Below, piece after piece: positions 1-9,800 of a stretch of 10,262 bases of DNA. The DNA is taken from positions 1 to 10,262 of the forward strand of contig JBBHKE010001159.1 in NCBI GenBank assembly GCA_037447655.1, in the 5' to 3' direction. How positions within the stretch are numbered: position 1 is the first letter of the stretch; the number at the start of each line of letters is the position of its first letter. The position numbers were made by a program, and so were the translations under genes. Source of the DNA: Zygnema cylindricum (Eukaryota > Streptophyta > Zygnematophyceae > Zygnematales > Zygnemataceae). A model generated the notes under the pieces. It saw only the letters and a list, made by a program, of their open reading frames with translations. It did not search any database and was not told the DNA's origin.

Positions 1-1388
1 AGGATGTCACCTTGAAAAATATGAATTTTTGAAAATTTAAATTAAAAAAAAAACCCTAAAAAAAACTACCAAGGAAAAAAAGTTCGAAAAATCGTGCGAT
101 AAGTTGAAGAAAGGAAAAATAGCGAATCCAGAAGTGTCAAAAAAGTACAGTACCGGCTGATTTGTCGTTTTGCTTTTCTGTCTTCGCCTTGTGTACTATA
201 CTGTACTGTAATTGTCTTCTGTACGGAAGAAAGATTTATTTCGCGCACCGTACTATTTGCTACTTTTGGTCGGATTGAATAATTATAATTAAATAATAGT
301 ACAGAACTTTAAGCTCGTTCAGATAAAACAAAAAAATTATCAAATATAAAAAAATAATATACAGAGGCGCTATTGGTGTAGACTTTTTTTTATATGTACT
401 TTTTCCGGGAAAGAGTACAAAAATGTTTGTAATTTTCCAGATAATAATACAAAAAAATGAGTGACGTTTTTTGGCTTTTTTCTATTTTGCTGACTATAAT
501 AATTTTGTCCTTTTCCGCTGTACTTTTGTACTGTGAGAATTGATTTGTGATTTTGTTCCTTAACTTTCAATTTTCGGCTTTCATGTCTAAACAAAAAACA
601 CAGAAAAAAACAAAAATAATACCATAAAATCGAAAATAACGTTTTTTCACGTGATGGAACAGTTTAAACCCGCAAAAGTACGCTGGACAGCCAGGATTTA
701 CGGCACTATTTTCGACGTGTCAATCAGTTACTCGATATTTACAAAAGTTCGTTAATGCTGACAGGCTCCCCACTCTTACGGCAGCATTTAGGGAGGAACA
801 GCCACGACTGTCGGTGACCGTACATATTTTGGACCAATCACGCGGCCTATGTTTTAATTTCAAAAATCATGATCCGAATCTTTCTAGCCGGATGGTTGAA
901 TTTAGATCGTTCGTGCGGAATCGTAATTTGAAAAATACATCAAATCTCAGCCGTTGGATTCTAAGAAGCACTTGGACTTGACTGCCTGTTTGCGCTGTCA
1001 ATCCTTTTATAAAACGACAAAAATGTACCACTCCCACAAGCTGGTCAGACAACTCGGACGTCGGCATTCTCGCTTTTCAATCATTAATTTAAGATACTTA
1101 CACAGACGATACTGTACTTTCCGTACACTTTCTTGCGGCACTATCTTGTTTTTGTTTGTTTCTTGCGGCAAAAGTAGATTGCAGAAGACCAAAATTACGC
1201 AGCATGCACAGAAAACGACACAGAAAAAATTGCGAGTAGATTCGCACGCGTAAATCGACTTGCTGTACGGCATCGGATTTCATTTTTTTCTGGCGCCTCT
1301 TGACCCTCTTGACCTCTTTGTTGCCGATTGTGGTGTTGTGTATTGAGAAACTTCTACTCGCGATAAATCTGATCATCGATATTACCGA
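1..1388. other. AT-rich non-coding stretch, GTAC-rich, no gene seen
   Basis: I see no supportable gene on either strand. Open frames are short, overlap each other on both strands and carry no motif I recognise. The tetramer GTAC recurs often, for example near 146, 151, 201, 396, 521, 529, 677, 820, 1023, 1113 and 1123, several times as ACTGTAC. An AAACCCTAAA telo-box-like decamer sits at 51-60. The stretch may be intergenic, or may hold unrecognised untranslated or intron sequence of a gene to the left. Confidence 0.5.
1129..1170. repeat. 12-bp direct repeat, 30-bp period
   Basis: TTTCTTGCGGCA occurs exactly at 1129-1140 and again at 1159-1170, with T-rich sequence between. It is a small local duplication of no known function. 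Confidence 0.6.
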
Positions 1389-1640
1389 TTATGGAGTGAC
1401 AGGGGACACCGATATATCGTCCGATGACGAATGAATAGTTAGCTTGAAGTGAATTGACCACAAATGTGTCCGAGATGACGCAAAAATGATGTCATTGATA
1501 TCCACTTGAAGCAAACATGATCTTAAGAATTTCCTTGCAGTAAGATGCCACGTGTCGATAGATAGCCTGGCGACTCGTATCAAATCTGTGACACAATGTG
1601 GAGAGAACACTATAAAACATTGTACTACTTTGACCCTCGT
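1389..1640 (-). pseudogene. Ty1/copia-like reverse transcriptase relic
   Basis: Read on the minus strand, this stretch resembles the active-site region of Ty1/copia reverse transcriptases. One frame gives SIDTWHLTARKF and then LLQVDINDIIFASS. This aligns with the family block of an ID(T/N)TLF-type segment followed by LLQVYVDDIIF; here the YVDD box has become DIND, so a catalytic aspartate is lost. A neighbouring frame slightly upstream gives YSVLST, matching the family's WYxxL segment, so a frameshift separates the two parts. No LTRs, integrase or RNase H are visible, so this is a short dead fragment. The DIND/DIIF match and the IDT spacing are the main support; the outer limits are approximate. 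Confidence 0.55.
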
Positions 1641-1944
1641 TATTGGCGTCAATTTAACATTAGAACTAGCTATGCTAAATTTTGTATCAATGCGTGGCGT
1701 ATATTGAGCCACTAATTCAACAGTATTACAAACACAAAATATATTATCATCAAATAACTTCCTGAAAAAGTGAAAATAGATTGATTAGCTCTAACGGGAT
1801 AACGGTGATAGGCGGTTTACTGTAGTGCATAAAAATAAAAAACCAATGAAACACTAAAACAATCGTTAAATGGTCGAACCAATCGCGATGTTCTCTTTAT
1901 CGGTATAATACTATAATGTCACAATATCGTACTAAACTCCTCGT

Positions 1945-2516
<572 letters not shown>

Positions 2517-2524
2517 CTCCTCGT

Positions 2525-4275
2525 CGATTGTTCAATACAATCTATTGGATATCGCTAAGTCAACAAACTGTAAAATATCGACCTTCATTATGTGTCTACG
2601 ATATACAAGATAAGACTATACAATACGGTATCAAGTTGAGAAACAGAGACTCCAAGGTAGGGAAGAGAGTATCCAGTTTCCCTGACGAGAGTTCTCAACA
2701 TTCACCCGCAACAACTAACTATAATAAATGCCCTGTTTTGTGGAGAGGATCTTGACCGTAGACAATGACGTGTAAAATTTGTCTACTCGTCAAGAACGGC
2801 GGGATGTGAAATATTCTGACGCCATATATTATGACGATACATTGACCGATATACTAACATTTTTTACAAAATACGCGTGTACATATCGTATGCACGGTAC
2901 CATTTGCAGAGCTCCTCGATATACCGAAGCGATATATCGGTTATCGGGTACTCAAATTTAGGCACATATTAAATATCGCCATTGGGCCTTCAATACACAA
3001 CACTACCTAAATGACTCTTCCCTCGACGTCGGAAGTCGCTCACGAGTGCAATAATATATTATGGATAAGGTAGCCAACGCCGAAATATGGAATCTGCTTG
3101 CACTACGGTTGAAGCGCGCGGCCGACTCGGGTCTTTTTCGGGGCAAAGGGTTGGAAGTTGTCTTATTGCCACACCAAATTTTGGTTCACATCGCTTGCCT
3201 CTTCCTCAATTTTTTTTTTGCTCTCCGTTTAAGTCACTGTTTGCTGCACCCTCCGCTTTAAAGCAAGCATTGTTGCATTTGTGGTCAACCAAAAAGCGAG
3301 CAAAGCGTCTATTTGCTTCATTGCTCTCTCGTGGGGGGGGTACAACAACACACGGCATGGTCCTTTTCCTCACTCGTAACATTGTGTACCCGGGTTGCGG
3401 CTCAAGATGCAACGAACTCCAATAATGCTTCTATGTGTAACAAGACCAAATTGACGGCTTCATACCATTTGCTTTGGATACCTTTGAAACCTTAGACTAT
3501 TCTTCCAACAACTAATAAATGATTGCGCTCCACGATATTTTTAAGTTACACGATAAAACAACCCTTTCTCTAACTTTCATGTTAACTTTCGCCCACCAAT
3601 GTATTCCTTTCGCCCTTCCTCGTTCCAAGCGTCGACCCTTAAACGACAAAACATTGTGGTGAATTACGGTCGAGGAACGAGAGACATACCTCCGAGTCAC
3701 CCGACATAAATAAACGATGATCATTTTATTTATCATTCATGTGGCATATTCTTACGCTTTGGGGTCATGGGCCACCTTTCTATTTTTCCATAAATGTATA
3801 AAGTACTAAGAGTGCTCTTATAATTTGGTACTTTTCTTGTTTTCGTTTATCTTGGTTTCAATTTTGGGCTTTCAGTGTTGTTTAACGTTTGGATTTTTTT
3901 TGTTTTAAGGGATTTTGCTCCTTGACTTGAATGATCATTCAAAATATTTAACCGCAATTAAGTCTTGAAATTTGACGATTTCGCCATCACATCTTCAATT
4001 TGGTTGCTTTTTCGTGTTAACGCACTCACTTTCGCGTGTCGATGCCTTAATCTGACAGCCATTCTAAACCATTGTCGTAATACCAGAAAGTTTTAGTAGG
4101 AATTACACATTGCGTACACTACGATATTTATAAATTGTTCAGGTTATATTTATTTATGCTAATTAAACAACAAGTATTTATTGCAAAATTTGCGATGGTA
4201 AAACTAAATGCGTACAAAAGGGGTAAAAAAAATGGAGATTACAAGAGTCACAAGAAAATAAGTTAGACCTAAAAA
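2525..4275. other. Intergenic stretch, no gene recognised
   Basis: No coding region can be supported. Two overlapping plus-strand frames between 3061 and 3425 are moderately GC-rich but show no domain. The stretch has scattered palindromes such as CGATATATCG near 2930 and a run of seven or more G near 3332. From about 3740 it becomes AT-rich and featureless. Old transposon sequence is likely but I cannot classify it. Confidence 0.45.
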
Positions 4276-5486
4276 ATGAAACGAATCACAATATTACTAA
4301 CAAGAGCAAATAACCAAAACATAAATACCAAAGTAAAATCGCCTACAAAAAAAAGAAAAAGCATAACGAGTTTCCCCACGAATAGGTTAACGTCTATAAC
4401 CACAAAGATCATAGATGTGGACCAAGGTGAATTGGTGGAAGATTTGGAAGACCCCCCATGTCACGAAACAGTGTGTTACGGCAATGGAGGGTTGTAGCTT
4501 GCGCTCGCTGAAGGGCAATTGAGACACATTGATCGTCGAATGCAGCCAAAAGACGCGGTGGAGGAATCCTTCGACCCCTAAATTCAAACATTTTTTATGC
4601 ACATTGGCGAAAGAAGTCGTCGAACGTTTAACGGTGTAGCTCGCCTCGGCGCCAATGGCGACAATGCCATCTCACACCATATCATGTTGTACGTTCCCCA
4701 CTAAGCAAGAAACGAAATAAGTGGATTCCCTCAACATCAATAGCTTGGTTGCAAACACACCGAGCTCCCCCTTAGAAGAGGAGGGTGGGGCAAACCTAAC
4801 CGCAAGCTTAGAGCAGATGTTGAATGGCAAGACAATAAACAAATTATCGAATAGGTTGGAGTTGATTGTAGTCACGCCCTTGTCTTAGGCATATAACACG
4901 AACGTAAATGAGCATGCATTGGAACGGAAGGTAGCGCATCTAAGAGGTTTGCAAAATCAACGACGACCACTTGCTAAAATATGCGTTGTCGCAGTTATAA
5001 GTTAGTGTTGAAAAGGTGGAACTTGGTTTTGAGCGTTCGGGGGTAATAATGCACGAGCTGAAAGGAGAGCTTAGTGAAATGGAAAGAGATTGTCCTCCAC
5101 CTTAGAGAACGTTAGAATAGGGACATCATCCATAAAGAAACGAGAAGTGATGGTAGACGCCACCAGAGCCCAACTACCCAAATACGCCACTGGCACAATT
5201 TTGGCCACGGTAATCAAACCTAAACCGCTAGTCGAAATTGGGAGGATGACTTGTTGAGGAGCGAACGACCCCTCCAGACGATAAAAACATCCATGACCAA
5301 CGAGGTGGTGAAACACACCTTAAAGATTGTTGTCAAAATCCTTAAGGGAAGAAAAAACAAAGTCGGTGGTGGTAAAGTACGCGCAAGATATAGTGGGCGC
5401 TGAGCAAAACAACCGATCAAGATCGCAAACGTCACCTGTGAGTTTGACAGCTTAGGATTAAATATAACAGTACCTATATTAATGTA
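4276..5486 (+). pseudogene. Possible decayed coding region, perhaps retroelement gag
   Basis: The plus strand keeps protein-like character over about 1.2 kb although it is broken. The frame from ATG 4276 runs with stops at 4495, 4579, 4702, 4741 and 4852. Between them it is hydrophilic and charged, for example EGQLRHIDRRMQPKDAVEE and IGERSRRTFNGVARLG. A second frame, open from 5078 to the TGA at 5255, carries LENVRIG and KKREVMVDA. A third, from 5281 with a TGA at 5401, carries KILKGRKNKVGGG. The charged, coiled-coil-like composition followed by a basic stretch recalls plant LTR-retroelement gag proteins, but I see no zinc knuckle, protease or LTR. It could be a dead gag, a decayed host gene, or chance. 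Several minus-strand frames cover the same bases and look less protein-like. Confidence 0.3.
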
Positions 5487-5579
5487 AAAAGAATTAAAGT
5501 TATAAATTCTATTCTTAGTTCGAGGGTTAACTTTAGTCAGCGTTCTTAAACGCTAATAGCGATTTACGGTTTACTGTAC

Positions 5580-5739
5580 TGTCTCTGTACGAAATGTTTT
5601 GTCTTTGAACGAAATGTATTGTCTTTGTACGAAACGTATTATCTTTGTACGACATGTATTGTCTTTGTACCAAACGCATTGTATTTGTACGAAACGTACT
5701 GTGTTTGAACGAATCGAACTGTGTCTGTACGAAATGGTA
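5580..5739. repeat. 20-bp minisatellite, eight units, GTAC core
   Basis: Eight head-to-tail units of exactly 20 bp start at 5580, 5600, 5620, 5640, 5660, 5680, 5700 and 5720. A typical unit is TGTCTTTGTACGAAACGTAT. Units differ by substitutions only. Six units hold the palindrome GTAC; units 2 and 7 have GAAC at that place. The array ends about 670 bp upstream of the polymerase gene's ATG. Units 3 and 6 contain TTGTACGAA, which fits the published plant SBP-box (SPL) binding consensus TNCGTACAA on the opposite strand. A regulatory role is inference only. Confidence 0.88.
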
Positions 5740-5987
5740 CGTTTTAGTACCGAAAAATTTCGAGCGATTTGTGGATTCCGCATTGAGATCCGCGAATTTG
5801 TTGATTTACTGAACTGAACGGCGCTGGGTCCAGTTGCGACAGTTTTTCGAACTGGCCTACAAATCGTTGTTTTAGACAAAATCGAGCCCATAGAAAACCT
5901 TTCCATTCAGCAATGTAACGTTACGGCGCAGAACTGTACCGTACTGTCCTTTTCGTCCCATGTCATTCCCTTTTACTGATTGTAGGA

Positions 5988-6028
5988 TTTAGGGTTTCTA
6001 ATTCTAGTCGCAAAGGACAAACCCTAAA
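5988..6028. promoter_or_regulatory. Inverted pair of telo-box motifs
   Basis: TTTAGGGTTT (5988-5997) and AAACCCTAAA (6019-6028) are exact reverse complements, separated by 21 bp, about 380-420 bp upstream of the polymerase ATG. The AAACCCTA telo-box is an established promoter motif of plant translation and ribosome-biogenesis genes. An RNA polymerase I subunit gene is therefore a fitting target. The same sequence could be a chance match or an interstitial telomere relic, but the symmetric pairing and position favour a regulatory site. Confidence 0.6.
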
Positions 6029-6103
6029 CATAGACTTTGGGCAGATGTGTCGTACAACTTCTTCCGTACAGTTTGTTTAGAAATCCACCGAGACGGGAGG
6101 GGG

Positions 6104-6141
6104 GAGAGAGAGAGAGAGAGAGGGAGAGAGAGAGAGAGAGA
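6104..6141. repeat. (GA)n tract in presumed promoter or leader
   Basis: About 38 bp of GA dinucleotides with one GGG interruption, preceded by a G run, lies roughly 265-300 bp before the polymerase ATG. In plants GA repeats near promoters are bound by BBR/BPC-type GAGA factors. Whether the tract is transcribed is unknown. Confidence 0.85.
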
Positions 6142-6255
6142 AAAGAAACCAACAACCGACTTTAATCTCCAGAAATTTGTCTTCTTTCCTTGACTCGTTT
6201 TTTTTTGTATTTTTCCTTTTTTGATCCCTCTTTTTGTTTTTTTTTTTTCAAATTG

Positions 6256-6269
6256 CTGCCCGCGGGCAG
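6256..6269. promoter_or_regulatory. 14-bp perfect GC-rich palindrome upstream of gene
   Basis: CTGCCCGCGGGCAG is a perfect 14-bp palindrome, 137 bp upstream of the ATG. It stands alone in very AT-rich surroundings, which makes it a candidate site for a dimeric transcription factor. Its CCCGC core is only loosely like an E2F site and I do not assign a factor. Confidence 0.45.
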
Positions 6270-6406
6270 AAATAAAATTTAGAAATAAAATTCGGAAAAG
6301 AAATCGGATTAAAACTTGAAATTTTTTGAAATTTCAGACAACAAAACGGGAGAATTAAAAAAAGAAAGAAAAAATCGGAAATTTGGAAAATTTTGGAAAA
6401 AATTCG

Positions 6407-6535
6407 ATGGAAAATTCGGAAAATTCGGAAATTCCGGAGACTCTGAAAAACCTTGTAGCTCCTCATATCGAATCTTTTAACAATTTTGTCGAATACGGGT
6501 TGTCGGAGGCCGTGGGAGGGATAACACCCGTGGAG
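6407..6535 (+). CDS. POLR1B: POLR1B exon 1
   Basis: Forty-three codons from the ATG to a GAG/GTGAAT donor, phase 0. A short Asn/Ser/Glu-rich start is followed by NLVAPHIESFN and GLSEAVGGITPVE. This is the conserved opening of second-largest polymerase subunits, where a His-x-Glu-Ser-Phe segment precedes a Pro-x-Glu. The open frame continues past the donor, but only into a K/F-rich low-complexity tail (FQKKK, FFFSFKK), which supports splicing at 6535/6536. Confidence 0.85.
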
Positions 6536-6734
6536 GTGAATGACTTCCAAAAGAAAAAACATTTGACTCATATCCTTTTTTTTTTTTCTTTTAAAAAACA
6601 TGGAGTTTACTATGGGGTGTGAATGGATTTTTGGTACGTACTTTTTTTGGTGTTTTTTTTAGGGTTTTGTTAGCCCTCCCCTGTAAGAAGTAAAAAAATC
6701 CATTTAAAAATACATTTTCTTTCTTCTCTCTCTC

Positions 6735-6825
<91 letters not shown>

Positions 6826-9800
6826 CCTCCCTCTCTCGACCTCTCTCTTTCTCTCTCTCTCTTGTTCTCTCTCTCTCTCTCTTTCTCTCTTTCTTCCTCT
6901 CCTTCTCTGCCCCCGCTTTAATAAGCTATTCCTTCTCTGTCTCTCTCTTCCACTCCTCTACCTCCACTTTTAAAAGCTCTTCCTTATTTTCTCTCTCACA
7001 CCCCTCTCCCTCTTCCTCCCTTCCTCCCTCCCTCCCTACCTCCCTCTCTCTCACCTCCACTTAAGAAAGCTCTTCCTTAACTCTCTCTCTCACTCTGGTT
7101 TGAGCGTCCGGAAATTTCTTTCCCTCACGATGACAAAATTGGAAAACCAATCTTCCCCTCTCAAGTAAGTCCCAATTCTACCACCATTATTTCTGTGGAT
7201 AAGGGTCTAGGGTTTCTCCAAAGTTTCTCATAGCATTTCATGGTTTAATTTTTCCAATTTTGAAAGCTAGTTAAAAAAAGTGCAAAAGTTTCATTTTTTT
7301 TTTTTTGTTTTTCCGGACATGAATAATTTAGCTTGCATAAAATTTTGTCTAACAAGGAATTGCCGCACGGTGTTGCCGATTTTGTACATATGGTGTCTTT
7401 GCATTTGTAGACTTTAGGAAGGCCATCGAGATATCGTTATTACTGTGGATGGCGACTTGGAACCATAATTAGTGTGGGTGATTTTTTTGATTCGAGTGTC
7501 GATGGTGACTTGTACCGCACTTATCGTGGGTGAATTTCTTAATGCCGTTATTACTGTCGATTGTAGAACACCATAATGGGGCTTTTGGAGTGCACATAAC
7601 CTGATGGTTGTTAAATTGGTATTACCACATAAGGATGCACTAAAAGAAATCAGATTAAGGGGGCAGAAGAATTTTTTACTCTAATAGCAATATATTGGTA
7701 CCATGACTGGTTACTGGTGTGGATGGTCGCACCCTTATTAGTGTGATGCCCACCTACCCTTCTTTGTTTGGACACTGTAAATAATGTGAACGTTGATGTA
7801 TTATAAAGTGTGGATTTGTTTCACACCCTAAATAATGTGGATATCGATGGACTTATTGAAAAAAGTGTGGACATTGCTTGGCACGCTTTAAATATTGTGG
7901 AGAGGTTGTACGATGCACTATAAATAGTGTGAATGTTGATTGACGCTTCTCGGGTTTAATTGACAACCCCTCAAATAACGTGGATATCAATTGACGTACC
8001 GTAAATAGTGTGGAAGTGATTGCCGCACCTTAAATAATGTGCATATCGATTTAATCACCAAGTGTGGATGTGGCAGTGTCGTGAAGGCGGGTGGACCTAT
8101 CAGGGGGAGTTCCGAGCAGACCTGATGGTGTCCACAGGCGGTGGTCTCGTGCACCGCATGGCGCAGAATTGCGGCAAGATGCCCGTTATGGTCAAGGTGA
8201 GGGCACATCACGTCACGTCGTACACATTGTCAATGACTTCACACAGCATGCAGAATGTCCCACAATGTCTCAAAACGTCACACAGTGTCACATAATGCCA
8301 GACAATGTCACAAAATGTCCCGCAATGTCCCACAATGTCTCACAATGGTCCACAATGCCGCATAATGTCACACAGTGTCACAAAATGTCAGACAATGTCG
8401 CACAATGTCGTACAATGTATCACAATGGTCCACAGTGTCACACAATGTTCCACAATCTCCTTCAATCTCACACAATGTCACATCCACGTTCTTTGGAAGG
8501 GCAGCAAGTTCTGATCAAGCACGTGTTCCTTGTTCCTTACAATGTCACGTCACACAATGTCAGTCACACGATGTCACCTTTGTGTCATGTGTCGATACGC
8601 TGTGTCCTTGACATCATCACCTTTTTGTCACATGATGTCACAGGATGTCAGACAATGTCACACAATATCACCTTTTGTCATGTTCTGTCACGTCATGTCA
8701 CACGTCATCACCTTTTTTTTTCATGTGAACGGCGTGTCACTTGACATCACACTTTTTGTCATGTTGTGACACGGCAAATGAAATGTTGAAAAAGGATTTT
8801 GGCAGTTTCATTGACATGTCACACAACATGACAAAAGAAGGGAGGGGGAGAGGCAGGGGGGGGGGGGTGGCTGGGGGAGAGGGGGAGAGGGGGAGGGAGA
8901 GGCACAGGGAGCGGGAGGAGAGGAAGAAGGAGAGTCAGGGATGGAGAGGTGGAGAGCGGGAGAAAAAGAGGGGGAGGGAGAGAAAGGTGAGAAAGAGGGG
9001 GGGAGAGGAGAGGGAGAGGGAGGGGAAGGGAGAAGCCGTGGCAAAGAGGGGGAAAAGGGGGGGGGAGGGAGAGAGGGGTCTGACAGGTGCTGGTTGGGTG
9101 GCAGTCCAAATTATGTCATTTAAAGGATTTAACCCAATCCCAATTGCGGAAAAAGGGGGAAGAGGGACTGGAAATGGGAGGGTAAGTGATTTTGTTTTAT
9201 TTTCTATTCTCTCTCTCTATCCCCTCCTCTCTCTCTCTATCAACCCCCCTCTCTCTCCCTCTCTCTCTCCTTTTCTCTCCTCGCCTCTCCCGCTTTATGT
9301 TTTCTTTTTACCTTTCCTAGCTTGGAATGCATTTTCTTTTCTTTTCTATTCTCCTCTCTCTCTCACACTTCCTCTCTTCCACTCCCTCGCTGTGTTTTTT
9401 TTGCTTCTCTATCCTTGTGTAATTTATCTCTCCCTCTCCCCTCTCTCCCTCTCTCTCCAACCCCCCTCCCTCTCTCTCTTTCCTTCTTTTGGAATATATT
9501 GTCATTAAGATCTTCTGTTTCGCAGCTCAAAATAGATTCACTGGGTGTCCCGTGGGTGGATATGGAAATTCCCCATAAGTTTTATTAGTGTTTTTTTTTT
9601 TTTTTTAATTTTTTTTTTTTTTTTTTTTTTTTTTTGTTTTTTTTTTTTTTTTTTTTTGGGCAGATATTTTATTTGCAACGGAATTGAGCGTATTATCCGG
9701 CTCCTTATCCAGCCGAAAAGAAATTATGTGAGTTTTTTTTGATTTTTTTTTTTATATTTTATTTTATTTATTTATTAGTTAATTGTTTTTTCACTTACCA

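Larger units (their letters stand above)
8197..9104 (+). other. POLR1B intron 3, with 10-bp array and purine tract
   Basis: GT-AG intron of 908 nt made almost wholly of repeats: a CACAATGTCA array (8251-8480), a looser TGTCA-rich part to about 8834, and a GA/G-rich purine tract (about 8835-9079). The long open frames across it are by-products of these repeats. Confidence 0.8.

Noticed and set aside
954-1376. Overlapping frames on both strands of 88-99 residues
   Set aside because: They overlap in opposite directions, have Cys/Phe-rich random composition and no family motif.
3061-3425. Overlapping 66- and 112-residue plus-strand frames
   Set aside because: They have no recognisable domain, a run of T and a run of G inside, and no supporting splice structure. 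Left as non-coding.
5071-5435. Minus-strand frames of 71 and 81 residues
   Set aside because: They are hydrophobic antisense of the plus-strand decayed region, whose charged composition looks more protein-like.
5580-5739. CRISPR array
   Set aside because: The units are contiguous with no unique spacers, and the context is eukaryotic.
5571-5906. Repetitive open frames on both strands across the 20-bp minisatellite
   Set aside because: They are produced by the repeat. They have no start context or domain, and a 20-bp unit does not keep a single frame period that suggests selection on protein.
6383-6406. Upstream TTG as an extended start for POLR1B
   Set aside because: ATG 6407 is the first in-frame ATG, and eukaryotic TTG starts are rare. 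The extra residues are low-complexity Asn/Glu and not conserved.
8091-8744. 217-residue plus-strand open frame rich in Cys, His, Met and Asn
   Set aside because: It is exon 3 read in the wrong frame followed by the 10-bp array. A 10-bp unit without stops is open in all frames and gives a 10-residue period.
8808-9109. Pro/Ser/Leu-rich minus-strand open frames
   Set aside because: They are the antisense of the GA/G tract, with no domain or start context.
8741-9508. 255-residue plus-strand open frame, Gly/Arg/Glu-rich then Ser/Leu-rich
   Set aside because: It is translation of the purine tract and then the pyrimidine tract. Both lack stop codons by composition, and exon 4 lies inside in a different frame.
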